This document shows, one piece after another, positions 56,501 to 63,625 of a stretch of 64,000 bases of DNA. The stretch comes from Nereocystis luetkeana (taxonomy: Eukaryota; Sar; Phaeophyceae; Laminariales; Laminariaceae): assembly GCA_031213475.1 (NCBI GenBank), contig JARUPZ010000020.1, forward strand, positions 9,785,562-9,849,561, read 5' to 3'. Position numbers and translations under genes: made by a program. The first letter of the stretch is position 1. Each line of letters starts with the position of its first letter. The notes under the pieces were generated by a model. The model made no database searches. It had not been told where the DNA came from and saw nothing but the letters and a program-made list of their open reading frames with translations.

Positions 56501-58984
56501 AGTACGGAGGTGCAAGCCAGGCTCCCATAAACGTATGACACATACGTGCTATGCAAAAAAAAATAATACGAGTCGTGTTCGTGGTGCAAGAGGCATGACG
56601 ACGACAACCCCCACTTCACCAACACTACAGCAGTACCACCACCAAACACCACCCCGAATCACTGCCACTAGGCTTCGCGCTTGCTCCGTCCCGCAGTCGA
56701 CCCCTGTTTCTTGCTGCTTCGGTCGACACTGGGTGTTTGTTGGTGGGCGACTATTGTTCTGCTGTCGTAGGGGCTGGGTCTGCTGCTTGATTGACATAAA
56801 TACTTTAAAAAACCCGAAAAAAAAGGTGGCTGCCTTTTTCAAGCAAACAGCAGAACAATAATCGCCCGCCCAACTGCAACATCCACACGCACCCAGCGTC
56901 ATCCGCAGCCGGGTCGAAGAGGTGTCGACTGTGAAACAGGGGTACACGGGAAGCTTGTAGGCGGTGGTTCAGGGTGGCGTGTGATAGTGGTGATGGTCGC
57001 GGTGGCGCCACCTCTTTTCGCCCTTTCCGATACAAGTCAAGCAATTTATATCTTCCGGGTTTTCGAGCAGTACACCCAGGAATATAACAGTAGAACAGTA
57101 AGTAGTCGCCTACCCGCAAGCACCCAGCGTCGGCCGAAGCAGGAAGCCAGAGGGGTCGACTGCGGGACGGGGTGGACCCCAGGCCTGGTGGCGATGGTTC
57201 AGGGTGGTGTTTGGTGGTGGTGGTGGTCGCAGTGGTGTCACCTCTTTTTCCCTTTTTTTCTACCGCCCCGTTTTGTTTTTGAAATTTGAAATTACGGTTT
57301 CACGGACGCACGGACGACAGATAGATGAAAAAATGATGGAAAACGTGGTATTATGGCGATTTCCAAACGGTTCCCAGACAACAAAGGCGGCGGGTGAATT
57401 AGAAAAACTCGCGTTCGATCATAATTAGAGAAGCGGTTCCTCCCCGATTTCATTTCACTGTAGCATGTTTAGTCGACGTCGTACAGCAGTTGCACTACGT
57501 ATGGCCTGGTGGGGACACAGCGGTCAGAGATAAACGACGAGCTCAGCCGCAAAGCCATGTATGTATGATACAGCGCTACGCAAACAGGTATTTTATCGGC
57601 AGTGCGTGCATCTACAAGTATTACGGGGGACCATAATTAATAGGACCAAATATTGTTAGTAAAAATGGTTAAATATATGGGTTTTTATGTACACCATAGG
57701 TCCTATTAACTATGGTCCCCCATAATAGTGATACAAGTGATAACAATACTCACTACTATTGGGGGCTCCTCGAAGGAGGGACTGGCAGTCAATGTATTCG
57801 CAATCCCCATACTACCATGGACGTAAATAAATGCAAGGACCGTTTGGTATGCAGACAAGAAGAGTCTAGACGGCCCATGTGTTTCCTTCCAGAGTGGTAC
57901 GTATTTCGAGCATCATTTTTTTTTGTGTGTGAAAGAGCAATGCCACGGTGGCGGTGGTTGCCTTATAGGGGTGGGACCTTATGAGCTACGCCACGATGGG
58001 GGTGCTGCCTCCTTCTCTGAGCTCTCCATATGAGGAGCTCTACATCTGATTTCGAAGAAGTTTGTTCGAGCAACTAAACCCGACCACTTTTTTATGCGCT
58101 ATTACGGGGGACCATAGTTAATAGGACCTATGGTATACATAAAAACCTACATATTTAACCATAAAACCTAACAGTATTTGGTCCTATAAACTATGGTCCC
58201 CCGTAATAGTCCCTATAAAAAAACATGCATACTGCTGTCGAAAAATGTCACTCTAACCGGTAGTTGTTCAAGTTAGGAGCTCAACCCGTAAAAAAATACC
58301 GAGCCAAAAGGTGCAACTCCCAACCTACCGCGGGACGAGTCCATATATATATATGCTACTACTGTAGCCATAAGGATTGATTGCCCAAGATCGGGCTTAG
58401 GGTGGGCGGGTTATGTAGGTCATCCTGCTTAACATATATATGGTGAGCCCGAGGAAAGGTAGGTACTCATAACCTTACCCTCGGACAGCATGGCTCTCCA
58501 TCACTACCTACTATTAATACCTACGCGTGCTACCACCCCCCGTTCCGTACACCTCATTCTGTCAGAAGGGCCCGATATATATGCATCTCCCACTCCGCAT
58601 TCGCTCTTACCGTATGTTGCCATAAACGACGTACCAGGGTAGTATATACGCACCGGTATCTCCTACACCTCTCGTTTCAAAGCTGGAACGTATGTACACC
58701 CACGTGTGATATACCCACCTCCGCCCCCCCGTATCGACGTCGACAGAGACCTGACAAGATCCTCCTGCCAAGAGCTGTGCGCCTCCGAGGAGTACCCCTT
58801 CTACGGCTTGGAATGGTCCATACGGTGCACTTGCGGTGGAAAAGAAACGTCGAAAGACAAGTTCATCGAGGGGGTGGCAGAGTTCAAACTGAACGAGATC
58901 ACCGAGGCGTGCGAAATGCCATGCGCAGGAGACGAAACCAAGTCGTGCGGGGGGCAAGAGGCCTTCGAAATATGGGAAACCTAA
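17960..58984 (+). CDS. Secreted GH128-like / Tos1-like / triple-WSC protein, 1055 aa, 20 exons
   Basis: Exons are 17960-18101, 23971-24085, 26378-26567, 27299-27421, 28379-28477, 29930-30040, 31967-32031, 34347-34630, 35874-36019, 36563-36702, 40799-40907, 41834-41940, 45007-45148, 46201-46383, 47306-47485, 49419-49654, 51105-51212, 53328-53421, 55763-56118 and 58747-58984 (stop TAA). Every junction joins in phase, and the 3168-nt CDS encodes 1055 residues. Order of parts: signal peptide (1-33), GH128 domain (about 62-320), acidic linker (about 341-367), Tos1-like N domain (about 378-470), Tos1-like C domain (about 472-690), three WSC domains (about 738-826, 838-928, 956-1050). There is no transmembrane segment or GPI-type tail, so the product should be soluble in the wall or apoplast. 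It probably binds beta-1,3-glucan through WSC and cuts or transfers it. All introns are GT-AG except intron 4 (GC-AG). The mean intron is about 2 kb. The exact ends of exons 8 and 15 are the least certain. I saw no clear promoter or poly(A) signal. Confidence 0.87.
19400..19630. repeat. TCTACTGTC-type simple repeat (intron 1)
   Basis: Imperfect units of 7-15 bp such as TGTCTACTG, TGTCTATTG and CTACCTGGTAC repeat over about 230 bp. Two TACCTGGTA palindromes are inside. Confidence 0.8.
21416..21663. mobile_element. MITE family E copy (intron 1)
   Basis: The inverted ends read GGCTCATTCTTATCGGAGAG on the left and the complement CTCTCCGAT(GAT)AAGAATGACCC on the right, with a 3-bp repeat expansion in the right end. 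It is homologous to 36766-37009. A partial third end (21665-21720) follows directly. No clear target duplication is left here. Confidence 0.78.
22830..23065. repeat. Repeat family F copy (intron 1)
   Basis: This is one of the most complete copies: CATCTAGATCCTAACC, CAGGATCTGTGTAGTACAGA, CCAACCCGGGAGACATG, a mid-segment GACAAGATGAGCTAGATGAT, and TTAGATCATGAACTGTGG. It serves as an empty-site reference for the copies at 7456 and 15560. Confidence 0.65.
23814..23910. mobile_element. MITE family A, degenerate copy (intron 1)
   Basis: Recognisable from GGGGGACCATCATAGTA at the left, GTACCGTAGGTCCTAATTAC and GGTCCCCTCTAAT at the right. It carries a TACCAGGTA at 23854-23862 in a place where full copies read a plain TA. 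It ends about 60 bp before exon 2. Confidence 0.65.
24777..24860. repeat. Interstitial telomere-like repeats (CCCTAA)n
   Basis: Several CCCTAA units (ACCCTAACCCTAACCCTAAG and neighbours) with variants lie in intron 2. A shorter patch is at 25330-25346. TTTAGGG/TTAGGG-like motifs on the other strand are at 35335-35360 and 35497-35520. Confidence 0.8.
24931..25154 (-). mobile_element. 5'-truncated LINE tail (intron 2)
   Basis: The reverse complement matches 15250-15470: the 3' end of the coding region, CTTAAATCCTAAGC, the tail with GTGCCAACTTTAGG, the AGGTTTTCTTC block, and GATCAATGTTGAAGATCATG. About 225 bp remain. It lies opposite to the host gene. Confidence 0.82.
25478..25550 (+). repeat. 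Retroelement 3'-tail fragment (intron 2)
   Basis: TTGAGTGGTCGACGTTGAAG, CTCATGCTGCAC, TTCGGACGG and an A-run match the last 60 bp of the LINE tail. Confidence 0.6.
26040..26206 (+). mobile_element. 5'-truncated LINE tail (intron 2)
   Basis: Matches 15305-15470: GAGCAAGGACAGCAAATAAA, GGAGTAGACAAG, AGAAGGGAGGTAGACTTGG, GGGTTTCCTTTTGTT, and GAGTGATCAATGTTGAAGAT. It lies about 170 bp upstream of exon 3. Confidence 0.82.
26615..26935. repeat. ACGATTATCTTCATCYGAA minisatellite (intron 3)
   Basis: Repeated units of about 20-47 bp contain ACGATTRTCTTCATC and TGAAGTATTTTACGATTATT. One 42-bp unit is duplicated exactly near 26706-26790. It begins about 50 bp after the exon 3 donor. Confidence 0.75.
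27840..28080. repeat. Repeat family F copy, inverted (intron 4)
   Basis: GATCATGATCTAGATCACC, CTTTCAGGG, CCTGATCTGTATGATC, CATGTTGCCGG, TTTCCTGGGTTGGAGCTGTA and ACAGGTCCTG follow family F in reverse orientation. A MITE A copy follows at 28096. Confidence 0.6.
28096..28199. mobile_element. MITE family A, copy 4 (intron 4)
   Basis: 104 bp, with inverted ends TTACGGGG and CCCCCGTAA and a TA duplication on both sides. Its right repeat reads GGTCCTATTTACTATG, the empty-site version of the insertion seen in copy 3. Confidence 0.93.
28558..28756. mobile_element. Small inverted-repeat element (family G, intron 5)
   Basis: The ends CAGGTGGCCGGGGCC and the complement GATCCCGGCCACCTG bound about 200 bp. 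A second inner inverted pair CACAATGTGGGC and GCCCACAATATG sits about 28 bp inside. A related element with the inner pair is at 42164-42378. No target duplication could be fixed. The ORFs inside are antisense pairs created by the inverted repeats. Confidence 0.6.
28930..29420. repeat. CACCATCGCTGACCCC minisatellite (intron 5)
   Basis: About twenty imperfect units with ACCATCGCTGACCCCTCTAC-like sequence run over 490 bp. Low-complexity ORFs are by-products. Confidence 0.85.
29640..29915. repeat. Repeat family F copy (intron 5)
   Basis: GTGATCTAGATCCTACATTC, ATCACACAGATCCCCACCC, GATCCCATCCGGCAAACG and CATGATCTAGATCATCTAG are present. It ends GATCTGTCCGACGCGTGTAA, a block also seen at 28206-28230 and 20602-20622. 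The end lies about 15 bp before the exon 6 acceptor. Confidence 0.6.
30665..31210 (-). repeat. D-C repeat, full-length copy (intron 6)
   Basis: Read on the minus strand: part D (TATAGGTTGGATTGGCGTCG, then CGGTCGGTCACAGC, TTAGATCATTTGTGCGGGG and CACCGGAAATTAAATTACTC) runs directly into part C (CGCCTCACAAGCGG, CTTCACGCTTGGCGC, TACGGCCATGCATGAG and a C-tract). The same D and C parts at 52320-53100 are split by MITE B copy 3. I do not recognise a protein in it. A decayed LTR or SINE-like origin is possible. Confidence 0.7.
31725..31922. repeat. CCAT/CCAC/CCCG tetranucleotide repeat (intron 6)
   Basis: Imperfect CCATCCAT and CCCACCCA units grade into a pure (CCCG)n stretch at about 31872-31912. 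It ends 45 bp before the exon 7 acceptor. Confidence 0.88.
33960..34310 (+). repeat. D-C repeat, C-part copy with triplicated end (intron 7)
   Basis: One C-part (TTCGCGCTTGGTGCAAGC, AACCCGACGTGCTC) is followed by three tandem versions of its last about 67 bp, each with GATGCGA, CTACGGCCATGCATGA-like sequence and a C-tract (near 34085, 34165 and 34245). The last C-tract ends about 30 bp upstream of the exon 8 acceptor at 34346, so it forms part of the pyrimidine-rich region there. Confidence 0.75.
35301..35620. repeat. 161-bp tandem duplication (intron 8)
   Basis: The block starting TCATTCCCATTTTTTTCCGA occurs at 35301 and again at 35462 with almost no change. It includes TTTACGGTTTAGGCTTAGGG, a telomere-like stretch. 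A CAC/ACC-rich low-complexity tract (35620-35870) follows to the exon 9 acceptor. Confidence 0.92.
35874..36702 (+). other. Exons 9-10: Tos1-like N-terminal domain (DUF2403 type)
   Basis: NVGGSGYYDNVVDM and GGLAPFDEVSIAFRGPMKL match the pattern of the glycine-rich N domain of the fungal Tos1/YJL171C family, where SGSY..VV.M and GPLAPF.E..S..FRGP..L are characteristic. Residues are about 378-471. The exon 10 donor at 36702 (GG|GTGAGA) is preferred over an earlier GTACGA at 36657, because only the longer form joins exon 11 in phase. Confidence 0.82.
36040..36445. repeat. TTCTACTGTCGAGCC minisatellite (intron 9)
   Basis: Roughly 25 imperfect units of 12-18 bp based on CTTCTATTGTCGAGC fill the intron from 20 bp after the exon 9 donor. 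Serine/leucine-rich ORFs are by-products. Confidence 0.85.
36766..37009. mobile_element. MITE family E copy with TAA duplication (intron 10)
   Basis: The inverted ends GGGTCATTCTTATCGGAGAG and the complement CTCTCCGATAAGAATGAGCC bound 244 bp, flanked by TAA at 36763-36765 and 37010-37012. A 3-bp TAA target suits PIF/Harbinger-type elements. It starts 63 bp after the exon 10 donor. It has no coding capacity. Confidence 0.88.
37013..37286. mobile_element. Second, diverged family E element sharing a TAA (intron 10)
   Basis: The right end CTCTTCCGATAAGAACGACCC and the inner CCTCCGTATCTTGATACGAA match family E. The left end next to the TAA at 37010-37012 is decayed. A TAA follows at 37287-37289. 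It appears to stand head to tail with the preceding copy, sharing the middle TAA. Confidence 0.6.
37390..37660. repeat. ACAGTACTA repeat (intron 10)
   Basis: A 9-12 bp repeat based on AACAGTACTAACAGTACT with variants. A second array of the same type is at 38430-38595, also in intron 10. Confidence 0.9.
37710..37818. mobile_element. MITE family A, copy 5 (intron 10)
   Basis: 109 bp with TTACGGGGGG and CCCCCGTAA ends and TA on both sides. It has a T-run and a short expansion in the middle. Confidence 0.93.
38430..38595. repeat. ACAGTACTA repeat, second array (intron 10)
   Basis: Units of AACAGTACT and variants with TTTAGTA. It includes one TATTAATA. Confidence 0.85.
40500..40790. repeat. AACC/ACCAACTA simple repeat (intron 10)
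   Basis: Imperfect CCAACCAACTAACC and CCACCCAC units run up to 8 bp before the exon 11 acceptor. Confidence 0.85.
41480..41715. repeat. Repeat family F copy (intron 11)
   Basis: GGATGATCTAGATCTTTCG, CCCGATCCGGTACGAG, TAGCTCATGTTGCCGG, CCTCCTGGGTTGGATCTGTA, and CGGCAGGTTAGGATCC are present. It ends about 120 bp upstream of exon 12. Confidence 0.6.
42164..42378. mobile_element. Family G-like inverted-repeat element with internal duplication (intron 12)
   Basis: GCACAATGTGGGCG and the complement CGCCCACAATGTGC bound about 215 bp. Inside, a 68-bp block with GAATCAATGTGGGGGCATTG occurs twice (42181 and 42249). It is related to the element at 28558-28756. Confidence 0.65.
42661..42682. repeat. 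GC-rich perfect hairpin (intron 12)
   Basis: GCGGGCGGC, loop CTAC, GCCGCCCGC: a 9-bp stem with no mismatch. It lies between CTTCGCTCC and TACGCTCGCTC, in contrast to the AT-rich sequence around it. Confidence 0.9.
43786..43815. repeat. Perfect 30-bp palindrome (intron 12)
   Basis: CATACCAGGTATATA is followed directly by its reverse complement TATATACCTGGTATG. Each arm contains one TACCWGGTA. Confidence 0.95.
47455..47795. repeat. GATCTACGACGTAGACTCAA minisatellite across the exon 15 end
   Basis: Imperfect units of about 40-60 bp carry AGATCTACGACGTAGACTCA and GGGTTGCGA. The first unit lies inside exon 15 and spans its splice donor; six or so diverged units fill the start of intron 15. Confidence 0.85.
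48588..48715. repeat. (TA)n microsatellite (intron 15)
   Basis: Runs of TATATATA with short interruptions. Confidence 0.95.
49103..49207. mobile_element. MITE family A, copy 6 (intron 15)
   Basis: 105 bp, TTACGGGGG and CCCCCGTAA ends, and TA on both sides. It is in the same orientation as copy 1. Confidence 0.94.
50195..50385 (+). repeat. D-C repeat, C-part copy (intron 16)
   Basis: CTCCGCGCTTGGTGCAAGC, TTGTAGAGATGCGAG, a TATGACCATGCCCGACAATG variant and a C-tract follow the C-part order. C-rich low-complexity DNA continues to 50500. Confidence 0.7.
50512..50575. repeat. (TTG)n microsatellite (intron 16)
   Basis: About 21 TTG units with one GCTG interruption. Confidence 0.97.
51988..52235. 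mobile_element. MITE family B, copy 2 (intron 17)
   Basis: 248 bp, with inverted ends GTTCTACGATAAAGGT and the complement ACCTCTATCGTGGAAC. A perfect 4-bp duplication AGAA lies at 51984-51987 and 52236-52239. It is in the same orientation as copy 1 at 12251. Confidence 0.93.
52320..53100 (+). repeat. D-C repeat interrupted by MITE B (intron 17)
   Basis: Part D (52325-52635: GAGTTGGCGTCGGTTGG, CGGTCGGTCACGGC, TTAGATCATTTGTGCGGGG, CACACCGGAAAATAGAGTAA) and part C (52884-53100: ACGCCTCACA, CTTCGCGCTTGATGCAAGC, AACCCGACGTGCTCC, CATGCATGATATCGAG) are separated by MITE B copy 3. The uninterrupted copy at 30665-31210 shows the original order. Confidence 0.78.
52636..52883. mobile_element. MITE family B, copy 3, nested in a D-C repeat (intron 17)
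   Basis: 248 bp, inverted relative to copy 2. The ends are GAGGCGCTCTACGATAGAGG and the complement CCTCTATCGTAGAACGCGTC. The TAAA duplication at 52632-52635 and 52884-52887 is perfect. It lies exactly between the D and C parts of another repeat. Confidence 0.95.
55075..55395. repeat. GCTAAGCTGTCATCTAA minisatellite (intron 18)
   Basis: About fifteen imperfect units of 14-22 bp contain AAGCTGTCA. It ends just before the degenerate exon 19 copies. Confidence 0.8.
55439..55525 (+). pseudogene. Degenerate copy 1 of the exon 19 5' part
   Basis: GTGGTTTCTGG, CGACCCCTGCGGCTTGGGCG and GTACTGCTCCACCGTGAAGA match the start of exon 19 (55763). The copy has lost the AG acceptor (CCTG instead of CCACAG) and contains a short insertion (TACCAGTACAGCAG) that shifts the frame to a stop. 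Confidence 0.78.
55619..55712 (+). pseudogene. Degenerate copy 2 of the exon 19 5' part
   Basis: A CTACGCAG acceptor is followed by GTGGTATTCGGC, CCCTGCAACCTGCGCGGTA and TGCTCTACTCTCGAGAGCGC. In the exon frame it gives CSTLESAGY against CSTVENAAY in the real exon. It lacks the rest of the WSC domain and has no matching donor, so it is unlikely to be used. Confidence 0.78.
57621..57725. mobile_element. MITE family A, copy 7 (intron 19)
   Basis: 105 bp, TTACGGGGGACC and GGTCCCCCATAA ends, and TA on both sides. Same orientation as copy 2. Confidence 0.94.
58102..58206. mobile_element. MITE family A, copy 8 (intron 19)
   Basis: 105 bp, TTACGGGGGACC and GGTCCCCCGTAA ends, and TA on both sides. 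It lies 376 bp after copy 7 and in the opposite orientation. Confidence 0.94.
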
Positions 58985-59329
58985 GGATAGGCGTTTTTCT
59001 ACAGTGGCGCTCAGAACGTGCTCGGTGTACGGCGTCACACCGTGAAAACGTCCGAGAACCATATTTTTTTAAGAGGCCTTCGAAGGATGGAACACGATTT
59101 TTTCACGGGCTTGGAATTTACACGGCTTCACGTTAATGGGGGCGAGAACAATTCGTACCAGGTATTTATTTAAGAGGAAGCCTGCCTAAAGTATGCGAAA
59201 CCTCAGTGTTTTTCTTCAGTAGTAGTTTCTTCCACGACAAGTGCTGAGATAGGAGTTGCAATTAATTAGAGGTATTAATAGCATTTATCGGCCAAAAAGA
59301 GTTATGTCTGGCGCGGCCCCTCAAAACTG

Positions 59330-59512
59330 AAGAGCTACCCAATGTCACCGGAGCAGCATTAGTTCGCATTTTTGTTATGATACCTAGGCCACGGCATTCA
59401 CTCTCCACTGGGTTGCGCTTAGATTTTTTCTCGGAGTTTCTGGTGGAGGTCTACAGATTCTCAAGCGAGGGGCGTCGGAAACAATAGGTGCACCTCTTTC
59501 GTTGTACCATGC
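59330..59512. mobile_element. MITE family B, decayed copy
   Basis: The order GTTATGATAC, TTTCTCGGAG, CAAGCGAGGGGCGTCGGAAA and GGTGCACCTCTTTCGTTGTA follows the right two thirds of family B. The left end is not recognisable. It lies downstream of the 41-kb gene. Confidence 0.5.
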
Positions 59513-60059
59513 ACGTTAGCACCAGCGTGTTATACCTGGCAAGGCTTCGTGGTGCGGGTGGGTAGGGCGGTACCATACAAACAAGTGAGTGCGGAGACCA
59601 TATGTTTCCCTTTCTCGCGCAGAAGGAGGAGGGTTGTGGTCGTCACGCCGCTTCACGCCTCACACAGACAGGGTTAACAGGGTCATTTGCTTGTAATTAC
59701 GCGGTTGTACGGTACCAGGAAGCGTACGGTTTGTCGAGATGGAAACAGCAAATTCCGCGTTGCCATATCATTGTCACGTCGCGGTAGTTGTGTCGCAGTG
59801 GTCGACGCTCTAGGTTATCGGCGTTTGCAATCGTACCCCGATTAGTGCTCCTCGGCCTTTCGCGCTGGCGGCATCTACGAACGGCAAACATCCATCTAAT
59901 CTCTCGTTTGCGAGAGCTACGATACCTTGTTTTTTCATGGGCTCCATCTTTTTTTCGATGCTGCTGCCTTTGATATTCTGGCTGTCGTTGTGCCCAATGC
60001 CGCGCTCTTCCCTAGGAGCTACTTCCTCGCCGCGTACCTTCATGCCCACTTTGGTAGTA

Positions 60060-60275
60060 GATACCTGGTATATATTTGGGTTCAACAATCTTTGCGCGGT
60101 TCAACCATGTTGGCTCAACCAGCTTTGATTCTAAACCATATATATGCCGGGCTTTGATCATTGTTTGATTTTACCATTTTTGGCTCGATCAAATTTGTAT
60201 ATAATATCTATCTTTGGTTCAACCATGTCGTTTCAACCTCTTTGGTCCAACCATCCTCGGCTCGACCACCGGAGC
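60060..60275. repeat. GGTTCAACCATGTTGGCTC minisatellite
   Basis: Imperfect units such as GGTTCAACCATG, TTGGCTCAACCA, TTGGTCCAACCATC and TCGGCTCGACCA repeat over about 200 bp. No gene is supported between 58985 and 64000. Confidence 0.7.
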
Positions 60276-63200
60276 ATAGGCTATAGGGGGCGGGGTGCTA
60301 CGTAAGCGATCGAATAGGAGGGGCAAATCAACTATATCTATACCCGTGTCAAATGTCACTGGGTCGAGTTATTGAGTGCCACTGGAAGTGTCAATGTCGA
60401 GAGGAAAGAGAGGAACTCCTTGTCCAATAAACTGCTGCCGCGAGGGCATCATAACGTGTGCCGGGCTGTGTGGTTGCTGCACGTGTTCAATTCGGCATTG
60501 CGGCATGGACGATAGGCACGCAGGCACGTGCTTAAGTCGACATTGTGACATTATGGCATGGAGGACAAACACACACAGAACGCCACCCGCGGTGGTACTC
60601 GTAGAGGTGCGCGCCCGGTAGTTCCGGGCTGAAGAAACACAGGGCGCATTGGCTGTTCAGGGTTGGCTAACTGGGGAAGGGCAACGATTAAGGGTAACGG
60701 TAGTTCGTTTTCATTAGCCGAGAACGATACTCCTAGACGGTTCGCTCTGACGTTGGCGTTCGCTAGCCGATATGATCAGGATTGACCACGTTGAGCCTAA
60801 TCTGCTACACACATCTACGAACTGCGAAATCTTTTGGGTTTTCGGTTCTCCTGGAACCATTTATTTCGCAACAATTACTCCCATTTCGGGTTTCGGCGTT
60901 TCTGCGTGTTGATATCGCGCCCCGCTTGAGTCGCTGGCTTACAGGGTACGCTTGTCGCGCGCTCCTCGAGCATGTGGCCTGGGACATATAAGATTGTTGT
61001 TCTACGGTCAGACATGTCGTTACAAGGAATAAAAACTCTTACTCGCGCCTAGGTGGGTACCGGTACGCAGGAGGAGAACAACTTTGCCGCAATGCGAACG
61101 CCCGTGCTAGGCACCGTCTGGTAAGGGTCCTAGACCAAATAGATACCCACCATTCATGATGCAACTCACACACAGCTATCTGCGTAGTTTGGCAAATAAT
61201 GCTACCCGTAGGGACGCGGTACATCATGTCCCATTGGACACCCCCCGTGGGATCTGGCCTTTGAATACCCCACACATGCATGTAGTCCACTCGCCAAAAA
61301 AGGCGATGTCGTATTTTGTGGCTGTAGCACGAGTCAGCTCCTCATGGTGTAGGTATCCCAATCGCATATATATGTTCCAAGCTCGGGGGCCACGGCAAAG
61401 AAAAACAAGCAATACGAACCGGTAATATGTTTGTAGTAGTGCCAAACATATTTATTATGTGTTGCAATTTTTTGTCGTTTTTGCTTCTTCTGAGAGTCTT
61501 GGGTCATATTTTTTACGTAACAAATGATGACGCTTCTTCGCGCTTGAGAGCAGAATTAGGGCACGGAGGGAGGGGGGGGTCCGTCAACGGGAGAATAAAC
61601 CATCACGACGCTATTGGTGCGGACAAACCGGAAATAACGCCTCGGTAAATTCAACTTACGTCAACGGCGGATGTCTTTCGCGTGTCATACAAATACATAA
61701 TAATACCAGTACTGGGTATTAGATTTACATTCATTCCTGGCACCACGGATAGGAACCCTGAACAGGTGTGCCCGGTGTCCAAGGGAACAAAACAATACTC
61801 TGGCACACGAGTTGTGTTGTGAGTCAAGCTTGCAGGCGCTGTCTGAAGGAGGCTTCAAAAATATGAAAACGGCCCAAAAAATCGTGCTTCAAACGTGTTT
61901 CGCGTTACGTTCAACACAAGATTTTGCTCCAAGAAGTGGTAGTGATGAGGAAACTTTCGACTCAAAAAAGAAACCTAATCGTTAACTCTTAGCAGTATGA
62001 GGCCTGGCTGTTGGCTGCTGAACTGGGGTCGGCTATCTCACCCACATTTTCTTCGCATCAAGCATACTGCGGCGTGCGCGGGGCGAAGCTCCGGCGAGAG
62101 TGGAAAATTGACGTCTGCCGCGTAGTCATGTTTGCACTTCCGCTCAGAGGCATCCGCCGGGCGTTTGAGCATTGCCCACCGCAAGGGTACTTACTGGTGG
62201 TTGCCTGCAGGAATATGCTCTTGTTATTGTCCTCGATGAAACGTATTCGAGCGCCGTTCTCAGTTTTTTTTTTTTCGTGAAGTCGCAGTTGGAGTTGGTG
62301 AGAGTGACGAGAGAGACCAGTCGGGACCGGCACAGACGGCACCCCAGCAGGCTGGGTTTGGCCGAGACTGAACGTCTGCGTGCTGACCAGCGGCACTGCT
62401 CGTGGTCGTACTGGGCGGGGATATGGGATATTCTCGTCATGGTTCGTAAAGGACATTATTCGACGTTCTAGAAAAATATCTGCTTCGTGTAGTTGGTATT
62501 AATAGTGATGCACGAGACACTTTCACAGCCTACTAATACTAGAAGAAGAGTGGAATGACGAATGTGACATATCTACGGCGGCTCCACCTGAGACGGACCT
62601 CCTGCCCGTGGCTTACCTGGCATAGTTCGCGTCAGCAAACGCTGCCCGCTCGAAACCACTGCCTCTCAGAAAATATTACAGAAATCACTGTCAAATAGTA
62701 GAAGAATATACATAATATCCGCCAGAACCATCCATCATTCAATCAAGCTCGACGCACTTTCGCGTACTCTGAAAAATATATTATTTGATACCTGGTACCC
62801 TGGTGTGTGTTCTTCACATTTAACCGTTCTTTCTACACGCCGGCATCCAGCACAACCGGTGTCCGTGCCGATTCTTCAATCCTATTAATAGATAGTTCAA
62901 GTTATGTGGTCACAAAACTACGCCAATCAATAAGATACTACATTGTTATGCAGTAAGCAGTGTAAACAACGCAATGCCATGCCATCATACTGGATACGAC
63001 AGGAATGACATACACATTATATAAATTAGGGACTAGAGAAGAAAAAAAACAATAAGCAAAGAACCAAATCAAATAGGAAAAGAAACGATAGAAAGGAGAT
63101 GTGGCAGACACTTAATAAAGAGCGAGCTAAAGAAACAGCACCACCATCACATACTACATCCAGAGTAAGACAAAGAACCAAGGGAAATAACAAGCAAGCC

Positions 63201-63284
63201 GAAGAATAAAATACCCTCCAGGTAACCGCAGCAGTTTGTGGTACGTAGCATACTATATAGCCAGGTTCTATCTACTAAGCGGTG

Positions 63285-63625
63285 TTATACCTTGCTACCC
63301 TGCCTACCGTCTCCATCCTGCGTTCGTCAACTACTATGCCCCGCCCCTGGAGAGGATGCGTCAGATTACGAAGCAAGCAACGCAGGCTCGACATGCACCC
63401 ACGCCATACGACTCCTTTCGTCCAAAAGCAAAAAAGTTGAAGTGGGCAAATGAAAATCGCGGAGGATCAAGCGCAATAATAAAAGAAGACAAAGCAAAAC
63501 CACGTTCGAACCAGCTGCAGCAGTTGGCAGCACGAGTAGCATAGACATCTTCTACTTTCTAGTCGGCCTGGTGCCTTGCTACCCTGTCTGCCATCTCCGT
63601 CCTGCTTTTGTCCACCGTGGTTTCC
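63285..63625. repeat. Imperfect direct repeat, about 285 bp apart
   Basis: CTTGCTACCCTGCCTACCGT plus CTCCATCCTGCGTTCGTC (63292-63330) recurs as CTTGCTACCCTGTCTGCCAT plus CTCCGTCCTGCTTTTGTC (63576-63614). The sequence between is not repeated as far as I can see. Confidence 0.65.

Larger units (their letters stand above)
53328..58984 (+). other. Exons 18-20: second and third WSC domains and C terminus
   Basis: The second domain opens with HTYIGCFDDK (exon 18) and closes with CFCGDSYG..CNDPCTGDSDQVCGS (exon 19). The third opens with GGYCGCYADIS at the end of exon 19 and closes in exon 20 with CTCGG..CEMPCAGDETKSCGG before the TAA. In the third domain the usual YxGC is replaced by YCGC. The 5' part of exon 19 has two degenerate copies upstream (55439 and 55619). 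Confidence 0.88.

Noticed and set aside
62172..62471. ORFs on both strands at 62.0-62.5 kb
   Set aside because: No domain, no splice context that I could connect, and the two strands are equally open.
63236..63544. 102-codon plus-strand ORF
   Set aside because: No recognisable family. Part of it lies in an imperfect direct repeat, and start and end contexts are unremarkable.
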